From contig NBIV01000007.1 of the NCBI GenBank assembly GCA_003194525.1, positions 496,001 to 560,000 on the forward strand: DNA of 64,000 bases, given 5' to 3'. Position 1 is the first letter of the stretch. Every line of letters starts with the position of its first letter. Made by a program: the position numbers and the translations under genes. Shown one piece after another: positions 30,990 to 43,563 of the stretch. The stretch is from Gracilariopsis chorda. Its lineage: Eukaryota; Rhodophyta; Florideophyceae; Gracilariales; Gracilariaceae. The notes under the pieces were generated by a model. It was not told where the DNA came from, searched no databases, and saw only the letters and a program-made list of their open reading frames with translations.

Positions 30990-33900
30990 AGTTCATAAGG
31001 TCTTTCTATTGCATCCACATGTTCTCATGAATTGGATATCCAACCCATTTGACAAGAACTTCAAATCATGTGGCCCGTTTTGTGTGGCTGACAATACATT
31101 CTACTTCATACTCTTCTGTCCCATCCTTCAATGTTAATAGAGGTGGATGAGCTGGGTCGGGATGAATTGACCTGTCTTCTCAAAAAGGTGTTAGAATGGA
31201 AGCGTGGTATAAATCATGAATCATTACCTTCTGTGTATGACTTTAATGTAGAATAACTGCTACACGGCCAAGTTTCTCTGTGATCTTGAAAGGCCCGCAG
31301 TATTGGAATCGTAGCTGGAAGTCTTTTCCATGTGATCTGCATTAGGGTTTCGTGTAGACAATATAACGTTTTGTCCAACTCACTATAAGCAAGGGAATCA
31401 ATTCTTGTCAGTGTAGGACTTGGAGTATCGATTCTGTCTTTCAATCTCTGTTCTTGCTTCTATTGTTGTTTGTATCATACTTTCTACAAACTTGAGAGCC
31501 GCATCATTCTCGAGGATGAGAGTATCAAGCGTTATTATTCTTAAGTGGTCACCATAACTTAAAACGAATGTTGTAAACTTTGTAGGTGAGTTGTCTGACC
31601 AGTTGTATTCAACTTCGAGCTCTATGAAATGTTCATTCCAAATGGATTGCTTGAGATTGATGTATGCTGTAATAATTTCTTCGCGTTTCCTGTTCATTAC
31701 CTCGTTTTGATCATCTGTCTGTAGAAGCTATGCTGTCGACGTTCTTATATTAGTGCCAGTATGACGGAACAGTTCTTTTCAAAAATTTCTCTAAACATCA
31801 TGTCGTTTTCGGAGATAATAACTTTGGAGAAGTCATGATGTCTGTATATGTGTTTGAAATAGAGTTTCACAGTGTGAACTGCATTGAAATCCGATGTGGT
31901 TGTAATAATTCCGATGAACTTGGATATGCGGTTTACTACTTCGTCCAATGCACTCTTTCCATTTTCCGTTCTGGACAGCGGTGAGTTGACGTCCCTTGCA
32001 TTATGGGCCTACTTCCTTTTCAGCAGAGGTAGTGTTTATGGTTGTTTCTGGGGTTTTGTAGTTCCTGATTTGGTTTTTTGACATTTTGGACATGATTCGA
32101 CGTATACTTTAATCCTTTGAAGTAACGGTTTCTGGCGGTATAGCCTCCGACTTTTTTCATATGTCTTCTTGAATCCTAGATGTTCTGATACAGGTTGAGC
32201 GTGGTGGTCTTGTAGTATCATCAGTTTTACTTGGCCTTTCGGTACGCAGAGTCATCCTTTATACAGGACTCTGTTTTGCTTGTAAAATAGGCCCTTTGGA
32301 GATTTGTATAATTTTCTGAACTCTACTTCGTTTAGATATCCATAGATGAATTCGAACGTATCTTTTTTGATACTTCACCAACCTGAGATATACCATTGAT
32401 TTTGAATGTTGTGAAAACTGCTTCCTAGAGTAATGACCATTTCATCCTTTGAGGGTTCTGAGCATGTTTTGGGTATCTTGAAATGGCATCTTTGACAAAT
32501 TTCGATTTCCCTTTGGCCAGGCCACCTTTCTTTGAGATAGGTTTGGTTGAGACTCAAGATACTTCAACGGTTAGTGTTCTGTACGTACTGTGAAATTTTG
32601 GCAATTAACATACACTCTCCATATCCTTATGTTGTGTATTACTCCCAAGAGGTATCTCGCATGGGTGGCGTAATTTTTTTCTGCTGCGTTCAATGTGCTT
32701 GAAGAAAATGCTACAGGTCGTTTTACATTTTTTTCCTCTCTTCCATGATGGATGCAATGGCATATTTAGAAGCGTCGGTAGTACCAGTAATGAATAGTTT
32801 TGAGTCCAATTGTATGAGCACTAGGTTTACTTGAATAGCTTTCTTCAAAGATTCAAAACTCTCAACTTGTTCTAGACTCCATTTTATCTCAGATTTTCGC
32901 CATATTTTATTCAACGGATTTGATATTGCCGAACAGTTCTTAATAAATCATTGGTAGTAGATTAATAACTCCATAGATGCCTGGAAGTTGGCTTTGATTT
33001 TTGGTGTGCTCCATTTCAAGGGTGCATCACATTTTTTCACCTCAACGGATATACCTTCTGCACTCACAATTTGCTATAGAAACTTGACTTCCTCGTTTAA
33101 GAATTCACAATTTGAAAGCGTTCCATAAAGATTGTGCTCGTGTAGTACACATCTGAGTTTCTTCAAATGTTCTTCTTCGTTCCTAATATAAATATGAATG
33201 TCAACTAATATAATAAAACAAACGTATCTAAGTATTCTCCTAATAGTATATTCATCAGGCTCATTAATGAAGTTACCGTGTTGGTAAGACGAAACCGAAG
33301 TACAAGGAACTCAAAGTGACCATATCTTGTACGAAAAGCTGTTCTAGTAATCGACTGCTCAGAAGGCCTTATTTGATGATAAACTGAACGGAGATCTGTT
33401 TTCGGGAATATTCTAGCTCCACTTATCTGATCCCACATGTCATTAATTCTGGGTGTAAGACAGCTGTTCTTCATCCTCAGTTTGTTCAAACGTATGTAAT
33501 CTTTGCATAGCTTTAACGATCCATATTTCTTTGCGACGAACAGTACGAGTGCACCCCAAATGCTTGAGCTTGGTTGGATGAAACCCTATTGAGTTAGTTT
33601 GCCAAGCTGCTTTCTCACTTCTGTAAGTTGTCTATCCAAAATTCGATATAATCTTTTCTTGAGTGGTCTATAATTGGGTAATAGGTCGATGCTAGAGTCT
33701 TTTTCTTGTTTTGGGGCCAGATCTTCTGGGAGTTTATCTGGAGACACATCTTCGTAATCATTCGACAACAACTGTTGCTTATGCTCTTGTACTTCTATTT
33801 CATCTGGCTTACTTTGTAGTCGTACAAGAATGGCAAATACTGGTAACTGGTTCTGTATACATTTCTTGATAGCGTTGATTGTTGTCATATTCTTGTTTCT

Positions 33901-35310
33901 TTTCGACGTAGCGTGAAAGACGACTTGTTTGTCTTCGAAGGGACTTGATATGACTTTTGTTCGGTAATTGACGCATGGTGCAGCTTGTCCTTTCCGATGA
34001 TTGCGTCATATCCATACAGTGGGCAGATAACGAACCGTGTTTTCTTTTTGATATGTCAGATTTGTAGTTTGACACCTTTTTTGTCAGTCTCTATTAGGAT
34101 AGTAGTTGATCCATTGGCCATCTCGGCTTGGTACTTCGTTTTGACAGTTGGAATTTCGACGCCTCTAACGAAAGTTTAGGAACAGTAGCTGATTTCGGAT
34201 CCGTTATCAAACAACAATTCACAAATCTTTTCGCTTACACTTACAAGCGCAAGCAATAGTTCTGGGGTCAGGGTTCCAAAGGGTGAGGCGAGATTTGACG
34301 TATTTCTTTTGATCTAGTTTGAGACTCGCAGTCGGATGTTCAGTGCATTCTTTGACCTTAATATTAGTCGTGGAGATCGTGGTTCTTTCTATGAGTACCG
34401 TGGCTTTGATTGACACTGACGAGATGTCGGTCAGTCTTTCTAGGCAGTTTTTGGACTACGCGGTTCATTTGCCCTATGCCCTGGTCCTCTGCGATGGAAA
34501 CAAAGTCCGTGCCTGCAGCAGTGTTCTGTGGTTTCCCGGGTAAGCTTCTCTGACTTGAATGTGCCATTTCTATCAGTACGGGTCCATTATTCTGCCCTTG
34601 GGCGCCTGCCAATCTGCCGAATCTACTAGACTCCCCTCTTCTATAAGCTGATTCAACTCTTTTCGCATTATTCATGGCTTTCGTAACCAATGTATATTCT
34701 TTGGTACTACGTTCCTTCCAAATAAAGCTCTTCAGACCTCTTGTATATCAATGTACCGTTTTTTCTATACTGACATTAAAAATTTCTAGTATGATCTTCA
34801 AGAAGCCTTTATTTTACCGCTGGACGTCTTTCATCTGTTTCCATTTGCTCAGTCTACTGCGACCAAGGTTTTCCTTCTTCACTGTTCTGAAGCCAGTCTC
34901 CATGCCATCATATACTTCGTGAAGTACGGTAAAGTCCGTTCCACCCATCAATTGGGCAAGGTACTATTCCTTGGCAGCGCCACCAATATAGCTGTATGAA
35001 ATGCGGAGCTTCTTCTCGTTTGACGTTCCTTCAAGATAGTTTTGGAGGTGGGTGATCCACCTATCAATTTTCTGCTTTCCTTTAAGCACAGGAGGCTTCT
35101 TGATCTTGGGAGGAGAAGGAAAGTCGTCTTTAGAAATAAGAAGAAGGGCAAGAGCAGACTCGAGCGATGAGATCTTCTGTTTGGCTTATCTCTCAAGTGT
35201 TTCCATTCTATCACGTATAACCTCTAGCGTACGTTCAGGGTTTTGGAGGATACTATTTGAGGGGAACTGCAGGGAGAGCGCCCCAATGCTTGGAGTGCTC
35301 GACATTGCGC
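30990..35310 (-). mobile_element. Second decayed chromovirus Gypsy element (Gypsy-2)
   Basis: AT-richer and more degraded than Gypsy-1, but in the same order and orientation. Gag starts near 35306 and includes KPPVLKGKQKIDRWITHLQN. A damaged zinc-finger segment lies near 34500. Protease-linker fragments lie at 33586-34416. RT is at 33205-33489 (KTDLRSVYHQIR ... TAFRTRYGHFEFLVL). RNase H is at ~32723-32914. The integrase zinc domain is at 32036-32221 (HLGFKKTYEK ... CPKCQKTK) and the integrase core at 31398-31948. A chromodomain split over two frames is at ~31020-31120 (EYEVECIV, then LVKWVGYP). No LTRs were found. The left end abuts the Gypsy-1 edge. Confidence 0.8.
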
Positions 35311-35810
35311 AAGCAATTGAGACAGGAAAACGTTGCCAAATTGGTCAAACTATTGGGCCAAAAATTTGGATCTCGGTAATTATAATGCAGATTTTTTCGG
35401 CACCGTGCCAGAATAGAAACCTACTATGTGATCAAGTGGTTTCAGGCAATTACTGGGAAGTTGGAGGTGTTGCGCTCGAATCCATTCGCCGTAACACCGT
35501 GGACGCGTATCGGAGTGGCTAGGGAAGAGCTTCTTCAGTCGAGTGAACCAGTGGTTAAGAGGTTGATAATATAGTAAGACCTGTACAGCTACTTCGCCGT
35601 TGACAAACCTTGGTAGTTTTGGCGCAGTGGGAGCTTGAAAACAGCTACAAACGGTAGCCTAAAGGGACGAACGGCCAATTTCTATTTTCCACGGGATTGT
35701 GATTACTGAGCTAGAAACAGCAGTTAGTGTGAGTATGTTGACGTTTTTTTTTTTAACTTCGTCATTCGATGCTTATTACCTTTGAGGTAGTTTTCGAAAT
35801 GCTTTCAATT
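35311..35810. other. Region upstream of Gypsy-2 gag, no gene
   Basis: The leader and any 5' LTR of Gypsy-2 should lie here. No matching left-hand repeat was found, so its boundary is unknown. A T-run occurs at ~35746-35755. Confidence 0.4.
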
Positions 35811-36261
35811 TTAAAACGATGATATACAGCAGGTATGAAAACCAGGCCATGGCGTTTTGGATAACTCCTCATTTTTGTGTTTGGTAGCTTGAAGGTGTTC
35901 CTTGAATTGTACGGGGCTGTCGAAGCGTAAATTGCAATGCTCACATCTAGATGTACAGAGGCGACATCGACATGTACGCGTTCTCTTGAAATGCATGTGA
36001 TTGTTTGCCACACGGTAAAAGTGGATGTTCCCCGGTTGATTGATTGGTAAGAAATGTTTTCGGTTCTGATTGGCTTCGTCGTACGCTTGAAGAATGAGTT
36101 CACTTGCTGTATGAACTCTCGCAGGTTTTTCGACAACAGCGTCTTGTTGGCGATCGACTGGGGCTTCTGGAGCCTTGTCCACTTGCACGAGAGATAGTGG
36201 TGGACTTTGAAGCGTACTAGAGTCAAGCAAAACGAAGTTGTGTAATGGGTCGAGTGAATAC
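35811..36261 (-). CDS. C2H2 zinc-finger protein fragment
   Basis: Open on the minus strand from about 36261 to the stop at 35811, without an ATG near the beginning (the first listed start is a TTG at 36230). It may therefore be a 3' exon or a truncated gene. Counting from 36230, a Cys-rich basic segment (C87, C89, C92) leads into a finger with C96, C99, H112 and H118 (C-X2-C-X12-H-X5-H). This is the wide-spaced type seen in U1-like and double-stranded-RNA-binding fingers. The N-terminal ~75 residues are unremarkable. A transposon origin cannot be ruled out, because the gene lies between retroelements. Confidence 0.5.
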
Positions 36262-39180
36262 TAACGGGGGTCTAAGAATAGATTGCATTCAGCTACGGGG
36301 AGGCCAAGGTCGCCAAAGTGCACGGATGGCGGCCACAGTGTGTAGCATAGTACGCTACTTGGGATACAAGCAGTTATTAGTGGAGCTAACATCACGCAGA
36401 CACTAGCAGGAGGATCCTAGCAGGCTCAGAGCAGTTCGAATCTCGAGCTCGGTTGTATACCCCCATCGGAAGTACGACTACTGGGCGATCCCCACAGCCT
36501 CCAAAGTGATAATCGTCTAATAGACGTACAACAGACGTGTCAGAATCGGCACAAGACCTATCGGCGGACAAGAAACCGCACGTGGCTACGGAGAAGGTGG
36601 GCACAGCCCCGAGATCGGACCAGGGCCCAGACGAGAGCCAATGCTTGTGTCGTGTACGACGCTTTGACAAAACACCCAAAGGGTAACAAAAGAAGAGCAA
36701 GGTATCTCTGAGATTGCACCAGATACCAGATGTGTACGTCTGCGACGGCTGCACCGTCTGGAACTCAAATTGAGAGATGCTCACTAAGTGGTGTTCGCGT
36801 CCGCACAAAAGTGTCAAGGTTGACACAATAGGTAGGATGTCTACTCAGACGGCTAGGTTCCCAGTAGCCCAACGGTCTAAGCAACAGCGCAACGCACAAT
36901 ACGAGTGGCCGAAGGCCAGTAGTGCCTAGGACTAAACGGGTAATAACCGGAGATTGCGGGATATGAGATGGACCTCAATTATAGTTGCACAGGCAATAAA
37001 ACGTACTGTTGGCTTCGACAAGGGAGTACGTCCGGGAGAACTGGTGTCGCAATACCAGAAATAAATTTCTGAAGCCATTGAGAGTCCGGGATACGTTCTT
37101 TAGAAGCTGGAGCGTGAGCTCGGCACAGTAATACCGTTGGCCGCTTCGACAGCTCTCATCTTGTTAGTCTAGTCCACTAAATAAAGTACATAATAGTACC
37201 AGTCTACACGCGCCCGCGTACTGCAGGTAGCCAAGGGCCAGTGCAACATGTGGACACGCCACGTACGATGGGCCCCAAGTGCAGGGCGGCAGTGCCTCAA
37301 AAAGTAAACGATTCAGGGCACCGTCCTCTGAATTAACAATGCGCTGCACCGTGACTGCCAGGCTTCTGGCTTCTATATTAGATCCAGGCCCACTGCACTA
37401 CACTGTGTTGACCGCGGTTCCGAAAATATATTGGTGTTGGTGTGAACTGATGGCAAAGACGGTGTTAACCTGGATCGAGGTATTGAGTCCACCGGAAACA
37501 CAGGAATAAACAGTCAGTATAAACTGGATCCCAGTGGCTCATCCAAACTTGGCGAATCTTGTATAGCAAAACACACAAAGGCTCAATGGTCACTGGTTTC
37601 AGGTAATCGCATTACATACTAGCGAACACTACTAATGTTAGGAACAGAGTTGAAATGGTTGAAGTGGTTGAAAGTCGATGGTGATGATCCGAGTTGAAGT
37701 TCGGAGCATTCATCTAGGTTTATATTGAGGGTCTAGCCCAGTTCTATCAGTGCCACTAGTCGATGAGAATGGTCCATGTTGAACGGCATTATGCTTGATT
37801 TTCTCGTTGGTGTCTGCATGTGGGTGGTTAACTGGGTTCGGTGCCATATCTAGTCGCTTGATCACTTGGTGAATTGCACCAGCGCTGATGACTTGTTATT
37901 TGACTTGGCAAGGATCAGTTTCAGGCAGGGTCTTGATAATCTGGCATGACCCCAGGTTGCCTTTGGTGACTTGGCACGGATCTATCGGGAATCTTCCTTG
38001 ACCATTTGTTAATTGCTGTACCGGGTGAGGCATATGTCCGCGTTGTTAATAGTAGGTGACGTGTAGTATGGAGCCAACTTTCTCCACATAGTTTTCCAGG
38101 ACTTCTCTGAAATAAGCATCTTTTCATGTCATATTGATAGTATTTCACAAAGATGTCAACTAAGCTTTGAGGCCAGATGGACATGGCAAAAAGGCAGACG
38201 ATCTCCTCAGGAGTCTGTGTATAATAAAACAAGGTGCATCAACACGTTGGAACTAATGCTAGAGCCAACTATACTCAAATAAAGGTAAATAGTAACTTAA
38301 TCTAGTATAGTCATGAGCTCCTCACCAGCAGATTTCTGTCTGAAAAAGCCCAGTACGCAAATCTTTCTGGCGAGAATGCTCTGGCCAGCTTTCGACGTGC
38401 CACAATTGCCCGATGTATGGTTTTTAACCTCTGCTGTCATGGGTGACATATATATTTAATGGAGAGCAGTCATGCAATTTTGACATTGGTTTGAAGAGTA
38501 TTCGGAGGTCAACCTCCCGCAAATATCTAAATATTGTAGATCTCCTCATGATTTCTAGTCGGAAGCAATTGAATCAGTAAGAAACACAATATCTATTTAT
38601 TCAAAGCAACAGAAACGGTATCCATAGACATTATTTCAAAATAAACCCTGATAGTGTACGTCCATTACCCAAATTGGTTCCATACAAGAAATGTTTGGAA
38701 TAATAGGAGTGAATTTGGAGCGTGCCTAGCTGTTGTTGATGACGATCGAAACCTAAATGGTGGCCATCAGGAGGTCTCCAATCTCCGTATCCGGCCTATA
38801 TTTGAGGTGTCGAAATGGAAATTGCAAGAAGCACGAATGGTAAGCAGATAAAGTATTGGCCATAAAATTTTCACTCAATTTACACTCCACCTGCAATCCT
38901 TTGAAAGTGGTCACACCCCATTTTCAATCCACTTGACATCCAAAAAATGAAGAAATTGCAAGTTTTTATGTCTGGGTGTTCATTTGGGGGATACACGGGG
39001 CTTGGCAGGAACGAAAATGGAGTACGACACCCTTGAATATTGCACTCCAACTGCACCCCTTAAAGTGAAAAAATGTCTTCTGCGGGTAATCTCATTGCAT
39101 TTCGATCACCTTGAATAATTTAATAGCATGAGAAAAGGAAGGTGAGTTCAATGCTGGACTAATACGAAAGCTGGCACTCA
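36262..39180. other. Unassigned 2.9 kb
   Basis: GC-richer from 36.3 to 37.5 kb, then AT-rich. Open frames such as 36392-36826 (minus) and 37921-38232 (minus) show no motif. The region may be old transposon debris, but no LTR, TIR or domain could be recognised. Confidence 0.4.
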
Positions 39181-40027
39181 GTGTGCTATCATACAGAAAG
39201 GAGGGTATATATCGTAAAGAGGTTGAATGACGGTACAAAATCTCCAATTATATATCAAATCACGCCTCAATCGGTTCAATCTTCCATGAAACTCTGCTAC
39301 ACGGTCAACCTCGCACACTATAGAAAGCTCATGGTATCACCAACAAAACAAGAGCAAATTGAAAGAGAGGCCGCATTTCATCTGGATCAATTGGCTCCCT
39401 ACTTTCACTCTTATACTCTAAGAGAATAGCAGGTGTCCATTGCACACGAAACGGATATTGCATACACACGGATACCCATTGAGTTCTGGCCTTGGTAAGA
39501 GACCGACATGTTCGTTATGAAGAAGACCTGTTCGGAGATTATAGCATGAACCTGATAATCTGTAAGGCCAGAGGCCTGAACGCAAGGCTTGATATTACTA
39601 TGAGGATATTAGAAAACGTCGACAAATATCATTCGATCATGGGCTTATCGGATGATATGTTCAACGTCGTGTACAAGACGTATTCCAAAATGTTGATGGA
39701 CAAGCGTGGATTCTTAGAATGTGTGAGGAAGAAGAGAGCTTTAGTCTGTTACCAGGTGTTCACAGACGGGTGAGTTTTGTTGCTAAGGTAAAAAGACATG
39801 ACATATCAGAACAGATGAAACAGGCATTAGAAGAGCATTGCGCAGAGATGTGGTGTTTGCCCTTCAATTCAATGCATCTTGTCAAACCTGCGTACACAGT
39901 AATTATTTGGAAGATAAGAACACATTACCAGTCAACACCGGATGCTTTTAAGATGAACTTAACGGTACACATGATGTTAATGAACAAGCTAGTAGCTTCA
40001 GACATCTTGCGCACTTTTTTGGGGTGA
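39121..40027 (+). pseudogene. Decayed unidentified gene
   Basis: Protein-like sequence continues over three frames. 39181-39429 ends at a TAG and reads on in the same frame (QVSIAHETDIAYTRIPIEFW) to TAA at ~39495. It then passes to 39492-39773 and, after another shift, to 39719-40027. Residue composition is that of a soluble, mixed helical protein. The segment RILENVDKYHSIMGLSDDMF with its RGFLECVRKKRALVCYQVF continuation is faintly reminiscent of a cyclin/TFIIB-type helical repeat, but I do not claim homology. There are at least two nonsense codons and two frameshifts. Confidence 0.4.
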
Positions 40028-42180
40028 GACAGTTTCTTATCATAATGATGATTACGCATCGTAAGTTACTGAAAAGAACAAAATGAAATACTGCACGCTC
40101 TTGAATCCATGCCATGGCATTAATTGGCTTCCAATCGTGTACCTCGCAGTATACAACGTACCACTAATTTCCCAAAATGCAGACTTTAACTAGCAAGTCC
40201 TCACAGAACTTCGAAAAGAACGCTGACGTTTTGGCTCGACATTAGTTGCTTTTTGGCACTTTGGATCCATGATCACGAAACTAGGCGGTTTACGGTAGTG
40301 ATTTCAATCACTGTTCGTTCTATTCTTCAAGCTAGTTTGGGTCACAAGCAGTGTTTTGTGGCATTGTGGAAGCATTTTGCTTTATGCCCCCCACCAAAAA
40401 ATTGCTTTGGTGTTACTTTGTAACCTTTGATTCTTTGTGGTGGGTCAAGGTCAGCTTGGACTCTTTATTTGAAATTTGGGCTTCGATTTGTTCCTGAAAA
40501 GGGCATTAAAAACTCACAGTTTTGGCTGCTTCACTCATTCAGTTCTTGGCCGTCATATTCATCACAAATGAAGAGATTACCAAGAACTAATATTATTTGG
40601 TGTGCAAAAATGTGTGACTGTTTAACATTAGGCTACGCAGACAGCAAATTTGTAAACATGATTAATTGAAGCCATTGAAATAATTCTTTAAGTGGTATTT
40701 TATCACTAAAAGGTAGAAGAAAATCGTAAAAGCATGCAGACAAGCAATTTGAGTGATTTGAACAAAATAAGAGTAACAGAACGTGGCGTTTTGTTTAGAT
40801 AAACTATGGTGGCGTGGTAAAAAGTTTTGATCGTCGACTAGCTTGACCGAGACATGTATGTCTTTAGAAGTTAACCTAACGTAAACTGTCGTGTACACAT
40901 ATTGTGGGAAGCTTTATGTTATGTGCAAATCGCTTTGTCATAATTTAAAGTATAAATTTTAGATTGTTTTGAATACTGAAGCAGCATCTAATAATGAAGA
41001 GAATCCAAGTTTAGAATTGCTTAAATGCGGTTTTGGCAGTTTGCACTCTGCCAAGATTTTGAAATGCTTGAAATCACCTTATTTGGTTGCAAACGTTAAC
41101 ACAAGAAACCGTAAAACATTTTGAGATTTTGAGCGCATTAGATCTCTGGTGATGATGTTCTCGGCCTTTTATTGGCTTTTTGTATGAAATATGACATAAG
41201 ATAGATTCAACAACTGCTCTACGTTTGCTGAAATTCAATGTAAGCAGAAGAGTCACTATTGAAAGTGATAAGTGTAATTTAAAGCATGAGATACTTTTTA
41301 TGATTGATTTATAGTACAAACTTTGCCAACGTTTTGGTATTGTACTTATTTTGCAGCACTTGCTAAAATGGCACATTCCATTTTGACCGCCAAGTGCTGG
41401 TTTGTTTAATTGGCGTTGTTTGGCTGGTTTGAAACAGTAGGTGCCTTTGATTGGGTATTTAATAAACGCATTTGCCACATCTGAGAGACTCTGCATGCCT
41501 GCTTGGCTGTGTGAGCGGGCCTCATGCATGTGCTCTGATGGCTTGGATGCGTGTTTCTTGTTTTTTGGCACCAAGAACATGCTCCTACCGTTTCACCCAT
41601 CGAAGATAGGGTGCATTGGTTGAGAAGATTACGAGAGTGTGTTTGCAAGGACTGAAATCCGTTTTTGGTCAGTTGCAACTTCTTGTTCTTGCGTTGCGAG
41701 ATTTAAAGCCGCAATGAAATCGGCTGACAAAAAGAACCAGGTGGGGAAACGAATATTTTACAAGTGCTGGGGCACAAAAAGAACAACGTTAACGCAGGAC
41801 CTTGGATGTTTTTCCCACTACGATATGCAGTCTTCAAGAGCAACAAGGCTCAGATAACCTTCTTCTCTCGACTACAAGTCGCTTTGACCGCTTCTAGTAA
41901 GTGCTATCTCGATTTTCCCGATCTCTTTTCACTCTCGGGGACAGTAGGACACAATTTGCAGCTAATCTGCCTTCTACATAGTCCCATTGCCGTTCCTCAT
42001 TCATTCAGTGCGGTATGCATTTTGTGAGTAGATCTCTGAAGATAATTCTTTTACCGGTCGTAAAAAAAAGATGCTCAGAATCACTGACGGGGGATCCAAG
42101 GCATTCTATCAAAACTAATGTGGCTCTTAAGAGCTCAGAGAAGCTGACTATGATCCGAATTTTCCTATTAAAACTTCGTA
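40028..42180. other. Unassigned AT-rich region
   Basis: Contains a 168-codon minus-strand frame (41074-41580) and shorter ones, all without recognisable domains and rich in Lys/Ser/His. No repeat structure was recognised. The right edge is the TA target (42179-42180) of the Tc1-like element. Confidence 0.4.
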
Positions 42181-43563
42181 CAGTCTGCGAAATAACACTA
42201 AATACATGCAGCACTCTTCAAGGCTCTGCGTCTTTCTCTCCGTTTGAGGCCATGTAGCGTTCGTCAATATAGAGCTTTTTTAATCCTAAAAACACCTACA
42301 ACTTGCCACTTCGCACGATGTATAATTTCACTGCACCACCATGAAAACTCTCTTTAAACCCTACTAAACAGTAATAAATACAAGAAGCAGAAGTAAATAC
42401 ACTTCCACAAAAACCGCGCCATAGTTAAACCAGCTTAACCATTCCCTAGATGTTTACTCCCATCAAATAAACAGTACTTTGCCACATCTTTACGACTTCT
42501 CCCCAGCATCTTGGAAAACCAAACACGGACAAAGGCCCTTGTACTTCTGAGGTAACGCAGGCAGATTCATATCCTGAGACATGAAGGAATGTCTCTTCAA
42601 CAAATTGATGACACTATCAAACGCTCTCTAGGAGCAGTACAATCAGCACTGAGACGTGAAATGACATCTAAAACGCATGGAAACATCAAGAAAGAGTTCA
42701 AGATGTCAGTGCAACAGAAAAGAGAATTAGTAATAGAAGCCCCCAAACAAATTCCATCTCCTACACAACTAAAAGATTGGCTCAATTTACCCATCGGGTT
42801 GCAAAAATTTTACCCACTACTATTCCAATTAGAACATCTTCAATATCGAAAAATGGAAATCGGTTCATTATTGACTCCGAAGAGTAAAACAACACATATA
42901 GAATACACAAGTCGTAATATATATGTTGGGGACTTTTTCTGGAGCGAGGTAGTTTTAAGCAAGCATTAAAACCTTAGTCTAGATGGACTGGATGGATTTG
43001 CATACTATTGACATGATATTCGGAAAGAACCTCAACATTTTTCTGAGTGTCAAAATGGAGGAAATTTAAATATCATATGGAGAGCAGTATCTCGATGTGG
43101 TGTCCGTCTATTGGTTTTCATTACTGAAAATCAGAATTCTACAATGCAATGTGAGGGACTAGAGTCGAATCTACTACCATAGATAGATAGTGTCTTTGAC
43201 AAAGAACGGACTTGGCACTTTCAACAGGATAATGCGTCCATACATACTTTTAGTTAGAAGGGGAACAGGCTGTGGTCGAGAACTATACGTCTTTTACCGT
43301 GCAATTGGTATTCCCCAGATTTGAGCTTTATCAAAAACCCCTAAAACTCCCTAAAACGCCTTAGAATCCCCTAAAATGTATGGAAACGTATGTCTAGGCG
43401 TTTTTATGCACGTAGAAAGCAGTAAAAAAATGTAACTGAGCTGAAGGACCCTATTGTTGCTGTCTGGGACGATATAGCTGGAGATTACCTTCAACAGCTG
43501 TACAGGTCTATACCAAGAAGGCTTTTTGCTGTTATGGATAAGAATGTGGGTGCTACTAAGTAA
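42181..43563 (+). mobile_element. Decayed Tc1-like DNA transposon (Tc1-B)
   Basis: Its left end, TA followed by CAGTCTGCGAAAT (42181), and the next ~250 bp match the right-hand part of Tc1-A at 48442-50084 in inverse orientation. The shared landmarks are GCAGCACTCTT, CTCTCCGTTTG and GGCCATGTAG, then the TIR-like AAACAGTAATAAATACA at 42367 and CACTTCCACAAAAACCGCGCC. The homology continues through the transposase to ACTAAGTA at ~43563, beyond which no matching right end is seen. It is older than Tc1-A. Confidence 0.85.
42525..43563 (+). pseudogene. Tc1-B transposase remnant
   Basis: The position equivalent to the Tc1-A start codon is ACG (42525-42527). The HTH segment (RHEGMSLQQIDDTIKRSLGAVQSALRR) is intact through 42589-42969. 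The DDE part that follows is broken by many stops and shifts, although HFQQDNASIHT and AVWDDIAGDYLQQLYRSIP are still readable. It is useful because it preserves CAA and CAG codons that are TAA and TAG in Tc1-A. Confidence 0.85.

Noticed and set aside
36420..36450. Another TTCGAAT-containing stretch resembling a tRNA 3' half
   Set aside because: Stem pairing does not fit the T-arm geometry and no CCA-side acceptor partner is present.
36392..36826. Possible retrotransposon RNase H in the 36.3-37.5 kb minus frames
   Set aside because: The frames are fairly open but none of the expected motifs (DAD/DSDWA, GEAEY) could be found.
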